Below the pieces are notes generated by a model. It saw nothing but the letters and a program-made list of their open reading frames with translations, was not told the origin of the DNA and searched no databases. A program made the position numbers and the translations under genes. From Rhizobium hidalgonense (GTDB lineage: Bacteria; Pseudomonadota; Alphaproteobacteria; Rhizobiales; Rhizobiaceae), in assembly GCF_002914525.1 (NCBI RefSeq), contig NZ_LODW01000022.1, forward strand, positions 62,001-126,000: 64,000 bases of DNA, read 5' to 3'. This document shows positions 20,361 to 28,341 of this stretch, in pieces. Position 1 is the stretch's first letter, and every line of letters starts with the position of its first letter.

Positions 20361-22091
20361 CTAGGAATTTATCCGCCAATCAGGGGCATAGGCATCCATC
20401 TTCTCGCTCTCCTGCCAGAAATTGAAACGTTCGGTCCAGTAGTGCTCGGCATCAAGTGCAACGGCGAAAGGGAGATAGTGCTCGTAACATTCTACCGACA
20501 TCGCCGGGCCATCGGTCCCGCCGCGGAGATAACGATCCAAACTCAGCACGCTATCGCGGATCTGGCGCTGCTTGGGGGTCGGCACACGCAACATTGCCGC
20601 GACGACGAGGATGCCGGCAATATCTAGCAAGATTGCTACCAGATATGGCAGTTGCTCGCTGAGCACCTCTGTGGTGACAATGTAGCAAACCGAAATAATC
20701 ATCAGGCCGGGAAGACCGAGACACATCCCCAATACTTGTCGGAAGTCCATGGGGCTTGATATTCTCTCCGGCTCCCTCAACACCCCCACAGCAGCCAAAG
20801 AAACCAGCAGCAATCCACATATAGCCGCTGAGAAGATCAAGAGGCCCGCAAAATAAGCGACGGCAACGCCGAGAACCAAAATGGACAAAACAGCACGCGA
20901 AATCCACCGATCCTTGCCCCTGATCTTCTGATATTCCGCAAGAACTGTCTTGTGCAATTCGCCTTCAACACCATACGAGGCATATAAAATCCTGCGCCGA
21001 TCAACGACAGGCTGTTCCTTTTCGATCCGCTCAAAGACGAAGCGCGTTGCAGCGGGAAGGCTATACCATCTAGCTCCCGTAATCTTACGCTTCCCCCGCG
21101 CTTGTTTGGCAGACAAGTCCGAAGCCTCGGCATCTTCGCCAAGTCCGGAAATGCGAAACTTTCGTTTTACCGCGAGATGGGCGACCGACGCCATAAAGGC
21201 TGCCTTTGCCGCGTCCGCCTTCCAGTTTCGGAACAGATAGGCGGCGAGCGCCGGTGATATGCTCCCGAGCATCTCGGTGTCGATAGCTTTCGAAGCTGCA
21301 GGCAATCGCCGGCCGGACGCCAATCTCGACACAGCAAACCCACCTGCGATCAGCGGCCCCAAAATGCTTATGAATGCGAGAAAGTGGTCAGAGAGCCACC
21401 AACGCACCAGCTTGTCGCTCGTCCCGCCCAGAAAAGTTCCTTCAGGATATTCGATCTCGATGTCCGGCAACACCCGATCCCCTTTTCCAGCCGCAATAGA
21501 AACCAGAATCTCGTTTGGTGCGCTCTGCGTGATCTCGTAAGCCGGCGGGTCGCGATGCGAAAGACGCAGCATTCCGCCCGATGGGATCGTAAGGGTTACC
21601 GCTTTTTTCGCTCCCTGATCATGAACGTGCCCCATATAGGCCGGTAGGGAAAGGATCTGCCGATCCCCCTCATGACGAACCAGGCGGCCCAATCGGTAGG
21701 CGATCTCTACCTTGCCGGGGCCGGCGGGCAGGTCCGCAGGGCAGTTCCTGCAATGCCATTTGCCGATATAGATCGCGTAGCCCGGCACAATGTTTTCTTT
21801 GAAATAATGTTCGTCACGCCCGTTCCACCGGGCGGTAATCAAGTCGAAATCGCGCCAGTGAGAACCGGCCACATCCGTGAAACGTTGAGGGATATCAACG
21901 TAAACACCGCCATAGTTTTCCCCCTCCTTGACTAAGATATCGAAGCTTTCCGACACCAGGGCGGTGCCGTCGGCGGACACGTCGATCGTGGCTTTTGCCG
22001 ACTGGACGGTGAACTCCCTGTCAAAGTCGCTGCACGAGGTCAGCATGACAAGGATCGCGCAGGATATCAGCCATGAAAACAGCCGCAGCAT
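20361..22091 (-). CDS. DUF2207 family lipoprotein, second paralogue
   Basis: A 576-residue protein beginning MLRLFSWLISCAILVMLTSCSD, with a lipobox (LTSC) that predicts a lipid-anchored Cys. Residues 25-240 form a DUF2207 domain (SAKATIDVSADGTALVSESFDI, NYGGVYVDIPQRF). Several helices follow, and an end domain resembles the first paralogue (HYLPFAVALDAEHYWTERF compared with [18 protein letters not shown]). It lacks the Gly-rich tail. The gene is visibly more A/T-rich and less codon-biased than its neighbours, suggesting transfer or relaxed selection. Probably cotranscribed with lemA. Function unknown. Confidence 0.82.
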   Translation of the reverse strand: MLRLFSWLISCAILVMLTSCSDFDREFTVQSAKATIDVSADGTALVSESFDILVKEGENYGGVYVDIPQRFTDVAGSHWRDFDLITARWNGRDEHYFKENIVPGYAIYIGKWHCRNCPADLPAGPGKVEIAYRLGRLVRHEGDRQILSLPAYMGHVHDQGAKKAVTLTIPSGGMLRLSHRDPPAYEITQSAPNEILVSIAAGKGDRVLPDIEIEYPEGTFLGGTSDKLVRWWLSDHFLAFISILGPLIAGGFAVSRLASGRRLPAASKAIDTEMLGSISPALAAYLFRNWKADAAKAAFMASVAHLAVKRKFRISGLGEDAEASDLSAKQARGKRKITGARWYSLPAATRFVFERIEKEQPVVDRRRILYASYGVEGELHKTVLAEYQKIRGKDRWISRAVLSILVLGVAVAYFAGLLIFSAAICGLLLVSLAAVGVLREPERISSPMDFRQVLGMCLGLPGLMIISVCYIVTTEVLSEQLPYLVAILLDIAGILVVAAMLRVPTPKQRQIRDSVLSLDRYLRGGTDGPAMSVECYEHYLPFAVALDAEHYWTERFNFWQESEKMDAYAPDWRINS

Positions 22092-22245
22092 GGTGGCTGC
22101 GCAATTTTCCAATACGATTTCAAAGTAAAGAATGCCGCTTTTCAAAAGACAGACCGAAGCTATACCTGATCGAAACGCCGATAAGATAGTGTTCGATCGG
22201 CTCGCGCAGAAGAAGCATAGTTTCAGAAGCTGAAGAAAATTTTTA

Positions 22246-22265
22246 AGGCGGCTTTTACGCCGCCT
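22246..22265 (-). terminator. Terminator overlapping the glyQ stop codon
   Basis: On the minus strand, AGGCGGC-GTAAAA-GCCGCCT forms a 7-bp GC-rich stem with a 6-base loop, followed by TAAAAATTTT. The glyQ TAA stop is inside the loop. Confidence 0.8.
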
Positions 22266-23211
22266 CTTTCGACAGGTTAACGCCGCCGGCGTCGGTCAGC
22301 AGGAAGGCTTCGCCGCAGGCCTTGGCGAGGGTGCGCACCCGCAGGATATAGCTCTGGCGCTCGGTGACCGAGATGACGCCGCGGGCGTCGAGCAGGTTGA
22401 AGACGTGGCTGGCCTTGATGCACTGGTCATAGGCCGGGAAGACGCATTTATGCAGGCGCTGATTGTCGCTTTGGCCGGGGGCGCCGGCATCGAGCAGCGC
22501 CCGGCACTCCTTCTCGGCATCGACGAAATGGCGATGCAGCATCTCGGTATTGGCGAATTCGAAATTGTGCCGCGAATATTCCTGTTCGGCCTGCAGGAAG
22601 ACGTCGCCATAGCTGATCTTCTCGTCGCCCTCGCGGCCGTTGAAGTTCAGGTCGTAGACATTGTCGACGCCCTGGACATACATGGCGAGGCGCTCGAGGC
22701 CATAGGTCAATTCGCCAGCGACCGGCGAGCATTCGATGCCGCAGACCTGCTGAAAATAGGTGAACTGCGAGACCTCCATGCCGTCGCACCAGCATTCCCA
22801 GCCGAGACCCCAGGCGCCGAGCGTCGGGCTTTCCCAATCGTCTTCGACGAAACGGATATCGTGCAGCAGCGGATCGAGACCGATCGCCGCCAGCGAGCCG
22901 AGATAAAGCTCCTGCAGATTGGGCGGGTTCGGCTTCAGGATGACCTGGTATTGGTAATAATGCTGCAGGCGGTTCGGGTTCTCGCCATAACGGCCATCCG
23001 ACGGACGGCGGGAGGGCTGGACGTAAGCGGCCTTCCACGGCTTGGGGCCGAGGGCGCGCAGCGTGGTAGCCGGATGGAAGGTGCCGGCGCCGACTTCCAT
23101 GTCGTAGGGCTGCAGCACCGCGCAACCCTTGTCCGCCCAGTAGCTATGCAGGGTCAGGATCAGCGCCTGGAAGGAGCGCTTCGGGTTCATATGGTCTGGG
23201 ATGGCTGACAT
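22255..23211 (-). CDS. glyQ: Glycyl-tRNA synthetase alpha subunit
   Basis: A 318-residue catalytic alpha subunit of the alpha2-beta2 glycyl-tRNA synthetase, which activates glycine. Motifs are [51 protein letters not shown] and GLERLAMY. I start at [15 protein letters not shown]; starts at 23190 or further upstream are possible. The beta subunit glyS is on the other strand about 10.5 kb away. The gene ends inside its own terminator hairpin. Confidence 0.95.
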   Translation of the reverse strand: MSAIPDHMNPKRSFQALILTLHSYWADKGCAVLQPYDMEVGAGTFHPATTLRALGPKPWKAAYVQPSRRPSDGRYGENPNRLQHYYQYQVILKPNPPNLQELYLGSLAAIGLDPLLHDIRFVEDDWESPTLGAWGLGWECWCDGMEVSQFTYFQQVCGIECSPVAGELTYGLERLAMYVQGVDNVYDLNFNGREGDEKISYGDVFLQAEQEYSRHNFEFANTEMLHRHFVDAEKECRALLDAGAPGQSDNQRLHKCVFPAYDQCIKASHVFNLLDARGVISVTERQSYILRVRTLAKACGEAFLLTDAGGVNLSKEAA

Positions 23212-23410
23212 GGGTGGTACCGATTGCGTGGGGACTGTCGGCGCGACAGGTGCCATGGAGGGCGGCAGGGGTCAAGGGTTTTGCGGCGGGGTGTCGAACG
23301 TCAATATGGAAGCGGAATTTAGCTGCATCTCACCCAAGCCTTGTGATGGGGTGGACGAGGCACCCCCTACGGAGCAGCAGCTGGATGGGCTGATGCAGCC
23401 ACCACGCCTC

Positions 23411-23602
23411 TTATTCCTCATCCTGCTTCAGCCGATATTCCCCCGTCACCGGGTCCTTGACCAGCGTGCCGATCGCGCCGGTCTGGCGCTCCTTTTCGGC
23501 GCGGCGCGACTTTTCGGCGAGCTTGCGGGCATCGGAGACAAAGCGGCGGTAGAGCCACCAGGCCGAGAAGACCAGGACCAGGATGGTGATAAGCTGCGCC
23601 AT
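23411..23602 (-). CDS. Small single-helix membrane protein
   Basis: A 63-residue protein with one membrane helix at the start (LITILVLVFSAWWLYRRFV), then a basic, charged cytoplasmic tail with RKLAEKSRRAEKERQ and a conserved-looking end (LVKDPVTGEYRLKQDEE). It is 17 bases downstream of the S49 peptidase gene and likely cotranscribed, which suggests a link to membrane protein turnover. That link is inference from position only. No family is recognised with certainty. Confidence 0.7.
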   Translation of the reverse strand: MAQLITILVLVFSAWWLYRRFVSDARKLAEKSRRAEKERQTGAIGTLVKDPVTGEYRLKQDEE

Positions 23603-23619
23603 TTCCCTCTCTCACTCCC

Positions 23620-24480
23620 TCAAAGCCCGAAGCGGCTCCACAATGCTCTCTCTTCCGCCGCTTCGACAAGCCCTGTCGCGAGGCCGGATGCGGCACTTTC
23701 GAGCGAAACCGGCGACACGCCGGGAACACGGCGGCCGAACAGACCGCGGCCGGCGGTGACGAGCTCCAGTTTGGTTTTCTGGCCGTAGCGCCGCTTCAAT
23801 TCCTGGCGCATGTCGCCGAGACCGTCGATGAGGCCGAGTTCGAGGCCGCGGGTGCCGCTCCAGAACAGGCCGGAGAAGACCGCCGCATCATCCCTCAGCT
23901 TGCCGGCGCGGCGCTCGCGCACCATCGAGATGAAGACCTGGTGGATTTCGAGCTGCAGGCTCTTCAGATATTCGATGTCCTTTTCCTTTTCCGGCTGGAA
24001 AGGATCGAGGATCACCTTGTTTTCACCCGCCGTATAGACGCGGCGCTCGACGCCGATCTTCTTCAACAGTTCGGGAAAGCCGAAACCGCCGGAGACGACG
24101 CCGATCGAGCCGACGATCGAGGTGGCGTCGGCGATGATTTCGTCGCCGGCGAGCGCAATCATATAGCCGCCGGAAGCGGCGACATCCTCTACGAAAACAA
24201 GCACCTTCTTCTGCTTCTCGCGGGCGAGCTCACGAATGCGGGTGAAGATCAGGCGGGACTGGACGGGCGAGCCGCCCGGCGAATTGATTGATATGGCGAC
24301 CGCCGGCGCGTCCTTCATGGCGAAGGCCTTTTCCAGAACCGGAGCGACATTGGCGAGATTGAGAGCCGGGCGGAACGGGCCGCCGCCGCTGACGATCGCC
24401 CCCTGCAATCTGACGACCGGGATGGTGATGCCGTCCTTGCGGAACCGTTTCGGCAGCAGCTTTCTCCAGAATCCGGCCAT
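23620..24480 (-). CDS. S49 family serine peptidase (SppA/SohB-like)
   Basis: A 286-residue single-domain member of peptidase family S49. The oxyanion region SINSPGGSPVQS is followed by the catalytic-Ser segment DVAASGGYMIALAGDEI and SIVGSIGVVSGGFGF. Family knowledge assigns a Ser/Lys dyad, the Lys being less easy to place here. It lacks the long duplicated amino half of E. coli SppA, so it is closer to the short SppA36 or SohB type. No clear signal peptide, only a basic start. It would act on signal peptides or other membrane-bound fragments. Confidence 0.88.
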   Translation of the reverse strand: MAGFWRKLLPKRFRKDGITIPVVRLQGAIVSGGGPFRPALNLANVAPVLEKAFAMKDAPAVAISINSPGGSPVQSRLIFTRIRELAREKQKKVLVFVEDVAASGGYMIALAGDEIIADATSIVGSIGVVSGGFGFPELLKKIGVERRVYTAGENKVILDPFQPEKEKDIEYLKSLQLEIHQVFISMVRERRAGKLRDDAAVFSGLFWSGTRGLELGLIDGLGDMRQELKRRYGQKTKLELVTAGRGLFGRRVPGVSPVSLESAASGLATGLVEAAEERALWSRFGL

Positions 24481-24615
24481 CTCTCATCCTTCGCTTCGGG
24501 TGGCACGATCGCGTCAATGACGATCGGCATCCATGTATGCGCTGGAACGACAAACGCAATGGCCGCGTTCTCGAAAACATCGGGCCTGAAAACAGCGGAT
24601 TGATTTTCCTGTTGC

Positions 24616-24650
24616 GAATGACTTGCATTATCATTCTAATTCGTCATAGT
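24616..24650 (+). promoter_or_regulatory. mntH promoter with overlapping Fur/Mur-like palindrome
   Basis: CTTGCA at 24622-24627 and CATAGT at 24645-24650, 17 bases apart, fit the rhizobial sigma70 pattern CTTGAC-N17-CTATAT. A palindrome GAATGA-N9-TCATTC (24616-24636) covers the -35 box, a placement expected of a repressor. Mur/Fur-family control of mntH by manganese is known in rhizobia; assignment here is inference. Confidence 0.6.
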
Positions 24651-24679
24651 GCCCCTTACGAATAATAGGTGGAAATCGC

Positions 24680-26020
24680 ATGGACGCCCTAAATCCGAAT
24701 GCAAACCGCGGCTGGCGGCACGAACGCGGCGAGGCGTCGCTATCGGATGTCTACCGCACCGTCGGAACCGGGCGTCACAGCTCAAGGTGGCGGCGGGCGG
24801 CGGCCTTCGCCGGGCCGGGCTACATGGTCGCCGTCGGCTACATGGATCCCGGCAACTGGGCGACCTCACTCGCCGGGGGCTCGAAATTCGGCTATGCGCT
24901 GCTCACCGTCGCGCTGCTTTCCAACCTGATGGCGATCGTGCTGCAATCGCTCTGCGCGCGGCTGGCGATCGCGTCGGGCCGCGATCTGGCGCAGGCCTGC
25001 CGTGACGCCTTTCCGAAATGGGTTTCGGTGCCGCTCTGGGCCTTCGCCGAGATCGCCATCATCGCCACCGACATCGCCGAGGTGATCGGCACGGCAATCG
25101 GCCTTAACCTCTTGATGGGCATCCCGCTGGAACTCGGCGTACTGATCACCGCGCTCGACGTTTTCGTCATCCTCTTCCTGCAGAAGCTCGGTTTCCGCTG
25201 GGTGGAAGCCTTCATCATCGCCCTGCTCGGCGTCATCGCTGTCTGCTTCGGCGTGCAGATCCTGCTTGCCGACCCGCAATGGGGCGCCGTCGTCACCGGT
25301 TTCTTCCCGACCACCGAGATCGTCACCAATCCGGAGATGCTCTATCTGGCGCTCGGCATTCTCGGCGCGACCGTCATGCCCCACAATCTCTACCTTCATT
25401 CCGGCATCGTCCAGACGCGGGCTTATGGCCACACGATTCCCGAGAAGAAGGAGGCGCTGACCTTTGCGACGATCGACTCGACGGTGGCGCTGTGTTTCGC
25501 GCTGCTGATCAACGCCTCGATCCTGATCCTGGCGGCTGCCGCCTTCAATGCGCACGGCAAGACCGACGTCGTCGAACTCGGCGATGCCTATTCGCTGCTG
25601 TCGCCGCTTCTCGGCCTCGCCATCGCGCCGACGCTGTTCGGCATCGCGCTGCTGTGCTGCGGTCTGAACTCGACGGTCACGGCGACCCTTGCCGGCCAGA
25701 TCGTCATGGAAGGCTTCCTGAAGATCCGGCTGAAGCCGTGGATGCGCCGGCTGATCACCCGCGCCATCGCCATCGTGCCGGCGGCGGTCGTCACCATCTG
25801 GTATGGCGACAAGGGCACGGCCGAGCTCTTGATCCTTACCCAGGTGGTGCTCAGCCTGCAGCTTTCCTTTGCCGTCTTCCCGCTCGTTATGTTCACCGCC
25901 AGCAAGGCCAAGATGGGCGAGCTCGTAGCGCCGCGCTGGCTGAGCGGCCTCGCCTATCTGATCGCGGTCGTCATTGCCGGGCTGAACGTCAAGCTGCTCT
26001 TCGACTTCGTCACCGGCTGA
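24680..26020 (+). CDS. mntH: Nramp family Mn(II)/divalent metal transporter
   Basis: A 446-residue inner-membrane proton-coupled metal importer. The metal-site motifs are visible: DPGN in helix 1 ([15 protein letters not shown]) and MPHN in helix 6 ([18 protein letters not shown]). About eleven hydrophobic helices follow. In rhizobia MntH supplies manganese, needed in symbiosis and oxidative stress. It is a single-gene unit, divergent from the S49 peptidase, with a promoter covered by a Fur/Mur-like palindrome, and it ends one base before a palindromic repeat. Confidence 0.95.
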   Translation: MDALNPNANRGWRHERGEASLSDVYRTVGTGRHSSRWRRAAAFAGPGYMVAVGYMDPGNWATSLAGGSKFGYALLTVALLSNLMAIVLQSLCARLAIASGRDLAQACRDAFPKWVSVPLWAFAEIAIIATDIAEVIGTAIGLNLLMGIPLELGVLITALDVFVILFLQKLGFRWVEAFIIALLGVIAVCFGVQILLADPQWGAVVTGFFPTTEIVTNPEMLYLALGILGATVMPHNLYLHSGIVQTRAYGHTIPEKKEALTFATIDSTVALCFALLINASILILAAAAFNAHGKTDVVELGDAYSLLSPLLGLAIAPTLFGIALLCCGLNSTVTATLAGQIVMEGFLKIRLKPWMRRLITRAIAIVPAAVVTIWYGDKGTAELLILTQVVLSLQLSFAVFPLVMFTASKAKMGELVAPRWLSGLAYLIAVVIAGLNVKLLFDFVTG

Positions 26021-26021
26021 A

Positions 26022-26063
26022 GCAATTCCAGGAAAAGTGAAGCGGTTTTCCGTCCGGAATTGC
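26022..26063. repeat. Palindromic element, GCAATTCC arms
   Basis: GCAATTCC ... GGAATTGC arms enclose AGGAAAAGTGAAGCGGTTTTCC. It is the inverted form of the two elements at 34187-34287. It sits between convergent mntH and the methyltransferase gene and may serve as a shared terminator. Confidence 0.8.
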
Positions 26064-26071
26064 GGGAGACC

Positions 26072-26848
26072 CTAAAGCCTCACATAGGCCGCCCGGCCAT
26101 TGTTGAAATCATCGACGAGAGGGGAGAACTTGTGGCTCCCCTCTTCGTGCATGACCAAAGGCGCGCGCAGCGACAGCCGCGCCCGCGACCCCTTGATACC
26201 CGTCACCAGGATGCGGACGGCGTTTTCGCCGGGGCGCGGATGGATGGCGGTAATTTCGATGCCGCCGAAGCGCCGGCCGCAGGCGGTAATGATCTCGGCG
26301 ATCGATTGCGGCCTGGCGATCAGCGATAATTGCCCACCCGGGATCATGATGGCGCCGGCCGTGCGCAGCCAGCTTTCGAACAGGCCGTCGGTCATCGCAT
26401 GGGCTTCGGCCTTCAGCGCGTCGGGCGTGCGCCGGTCGCCGGCATCGTTGAAGGGCGGGTTCATGATGACGTGGTGGAAACTTTCGTCGATGAGGCCGGC
26501 ATCGTTGCGCGCCTTGGCGGTCAGCGTCACATCGGCCTCGACGACACTGGCGCGGCCCGCAAGATGGGCGTTTTCGGGCAGGAGGATGCTGCGGCGGGCA
26601 TAATCGGCCATTTCGGCAGAGCGCTCGAACAGCACCACTTGCGCCTTGGCAAGCCGCGCGGCGACGGCAAGGCCGGCCGCACCGGCGCCGGCGCCGAGAT
26701 CGGCGACCCTGACCGGGCGATCGTCGGCGACGAGGGCGGCAAGCAGCATCGCATCCATGCCGGCGCGATGGCCCCTGCCCTTCGGCTGCAGCAGATGAAA
26801 GGCGCCGCGATGGAAGGCATCGATGGTTTCGGCAGGCTCCCCGGTCAT
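26072..26848 (-). CDS. SAM-dependent methyltransferase (TrmN6-like)
   Basis: A 258-residue class I methyltransferase. The SAM-binding motif VADLGAGAGAAGLAVA lies near residues 48-63 and the catalytic N6-adenine-type motif NPPF near residue 130 (HHVIMNPPFNDAG). This combination and the size match TrmN6/YfiC, which methylates adenine 37 of tRNA-Val, although other RNA or protein N-methyltransferases share NPPF/Y. It is 7 bases downstream of the DUF2007 gene in a two-gene operon and convergent with mntH. Confidence 0.85.
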   Translation of the reverse strand: MTGEPAETIDAFHRGAFHLLQPKGRGHRAGMDAMLLAALVADDRPVRVADLGAGAGAAGLAVAARLAKAQVVLFERSAEMADYARRSILLPENAHLAGRASVVEADVTLTAKARNDAGLIDESFHHVIMNPPFNDAGDRRTPDALKAEAHAMTDGLFESWLRTAGAIMIPGGQLSLIARPQSIAEIITACGRRFGGIEITAIHPRPGENAVRILVTGIKGSRARLSLRAPLVMHEEGSHKFSPLVDDFNNGRAAYVRL

Positions 26849-26855
26849 CGCCTGC

Positions 26856-27083
26856 TCACGTCCTGTCGCGCAGTTCGCCGCCGAGACCGGCGTCGATCAG
26901 GATGCGGCGCGCCTGATCGGCCATCTCCTCATCCACCAGCAGGCGGCGCGGCAGCATACCGAGCGAACCTTCCAGCACGCTCATGCCCTGATCGGCGATG
27001 AAGCAGTGAATGCCCGCATCCTTCATCAAGCTTTCGGCAAAGGAGAGCAGAACGGGGTCGTTGGCGCGGATAAGTTCATGCAT
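26856..27083 (-). CDS. DUF2007 domain protein
   Basis: A 75-residue soluble protein starting MHELIRANDPVLLSFAESLMKDAGI, with DQGMSVLEGSLGMLPRRLLVDEEMADQARRIL, a DUF2007 (putative signal-transducing) pattern. The frame is open to 27143, but the first 20 codons lack similarity and would overlap the divergent promoter. It shares an operon with the methyltransferase gene and a divergent control region with octaprenyl diphosphate synthase. The exact role of the family is unknown. Confidence 0.82.
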   Translation of the reverse strand: MHELIRANDPVLLSFAESLMKDAGIHCFIADQGMSVLEGSLGMLPRRLLVDEEMADQARRILIDAGLGGELRDRT

Positions 27084-27129
27084 TTGCCGTCGTTTTCCTT
27101 CCAATTTCGTCTTGCGCGACAATTCACCT

Positions 27130-27158
27130 CTTGCCGCGTCCATCGCCCCTTTCTATTG
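27130..27158 (+). promoter_or_regulatory. Sigma70-type promoter of the polyprenyl synthase gene
   Basis: CTTGCC at 27130-27135 and CTATTG at 27153-27158 with exactly 17 bases between, close to the rhizobial consensus CTTGAC-N17-CTATAT. Transcription would start near 27165, giving a leader of about 27 bases before the TTG start. Confidence 0.6.
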
Positions 27159-27191
27159 TCAGATGCAAAGAATGAACAGGAGTCCGGGTCG

Positions 27192-28208
27192 TTGGGCGTG
27201 GTCATACCGCTTGAAGAAAGCAAAAACAAACTGGCATCCATCAAGCCATTGGTCGATCTCACCAGGGCGGATATGGAGCGGGTGAACCAGCTCATTCTGT
27301 CGAAGGCCGGCTCCGACGTGCAGATGATCCCGGAAGTGGCGAACCATCTGATCTCATCCGGCGGCAAGCGGCTGCGGCCGATGCTGACGCTGGCCTCAGC
27401 CTCGCTGTTCGACTACCGCGGCGAAAACCACGTCAAGCTCGCCACCTCGGTCGAGTTCATGCACACCGCCACGCTGCTGCATGACGACGTCGTCGACGAA
27501 AGCGACCTGCGGCGCGGCAAATCGACGGCGCGGATGATCTGGGGCAACCAGGCGAGCGTACTGGTCGGCGACTTTCTGCTTGGCCAGGCCTTCCGCATGA
27601 TGGTCGATGTCGGCTCGCTCGATGCGCTCGACGTCTTGTCTTCCGCCGCCTGCATCATTGCCGAAGGTGAGGTGCTGCAGCTTTCCGTCGCCAAGAACAT
27701 GGAGACGACGGAGGACGATTATCTTTCGGTCATCCGGGCCAAAACGGCGGCGCTCTTTGCCGCCGCCGCCGAAGTCGGGCCGATCGTCGCCGAGGCCGGC
27801 AAATCCGGCCGCAACGCGCTGAAATCCTACGGCATGAATCTGGGGCTGGCCTTCCAGCTGGTCGACGATGCGCTCGATTACGGCGGCAAGGCCGCCGATC
27901 TCGGCAAGAATGTCGGCGACGATTTCCGTGAAGGCAAGATCACTTTGCCGGTTATCCTCGCCTATCGCCGTGGGACCGAGGATGAGCGCGCCTTCTGGCG
28001 CGACGCAATCGAAGCCGGCAACAGCACCGACGCCAATCTCGAAAAAGCGCTGGGGCTGATTACCAAATATGGCACGCTCAGCGACACCATCGGCCGGGCG
28101 ATCCATTATGGCACGATCGCCAGGGACGCCCTTGCGCCGCTTCCCGATACGGTATGGAAATCCTCCCTGATGGAAGTGATCGACTTCTGCATCGAGCGCG
28201 TCAATTGA
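27192..28208 (+). CDS. ispB: Octaprenyl (polyprenyl) diphosphate synthase
   Basis: A 338-residue trans-isoprenyl diphosphate synthase that makes the side chain for ubiquinone. The first Asp-rich motif is LLHDDVVDESDLRRG, the second LVDDALDYGG, and GGKRLRPML binds the allylic substrate. The start is TTG: AGGAG at 27178-27182 is 9 bases before it and the protein then begins (M)GVVIPLEESK. A GTG six bases on is too far from the ribosome site, and no ATG fits. UbiA, which uses its product, is at 2.9 kb. Confidence 0.93.
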   Translation: MGVVIPLEESKNKLASIKPLVDLTRADMERVNQLILSKAGSDVQMIPEVANHLISSGGKRLRPMLTLASASLFDYRGENHVKLATSVEFMHTATLLHDDVVDESDLRRGKSTARMIWGNQASVLVGDFLLGQAFRMMVDVGSLDALDVLSSAACIIAEGEVLQLSVAKNMETTEDDYLSVIRAKTAALFAAAAEVGPIVAEAGKSGRNALKSYGMNLGLAFQLVDDALDYGGKAADLGKNVGDDFREGKITLPVILAYRRGTEDERAFWRDAIEAGNSTDANLEKALGLITKYGTLSDTIGRAIHYGTIARDALAPLPDTVWKSSLMEVIDFCIERVN

Positions 28209-28341
28209 TCAAACGTCCTTGATCGCAGGCTGAATTTCTTGCGGCGCCGCTTCAAAAAAGCCATCCTGTTATGAATCAGTGAGCACCACTGGTTTTTGCG
28301 ACCGGCGCCATTGTCGGACGCTGTCGAAGAAAGGTTTCCTA

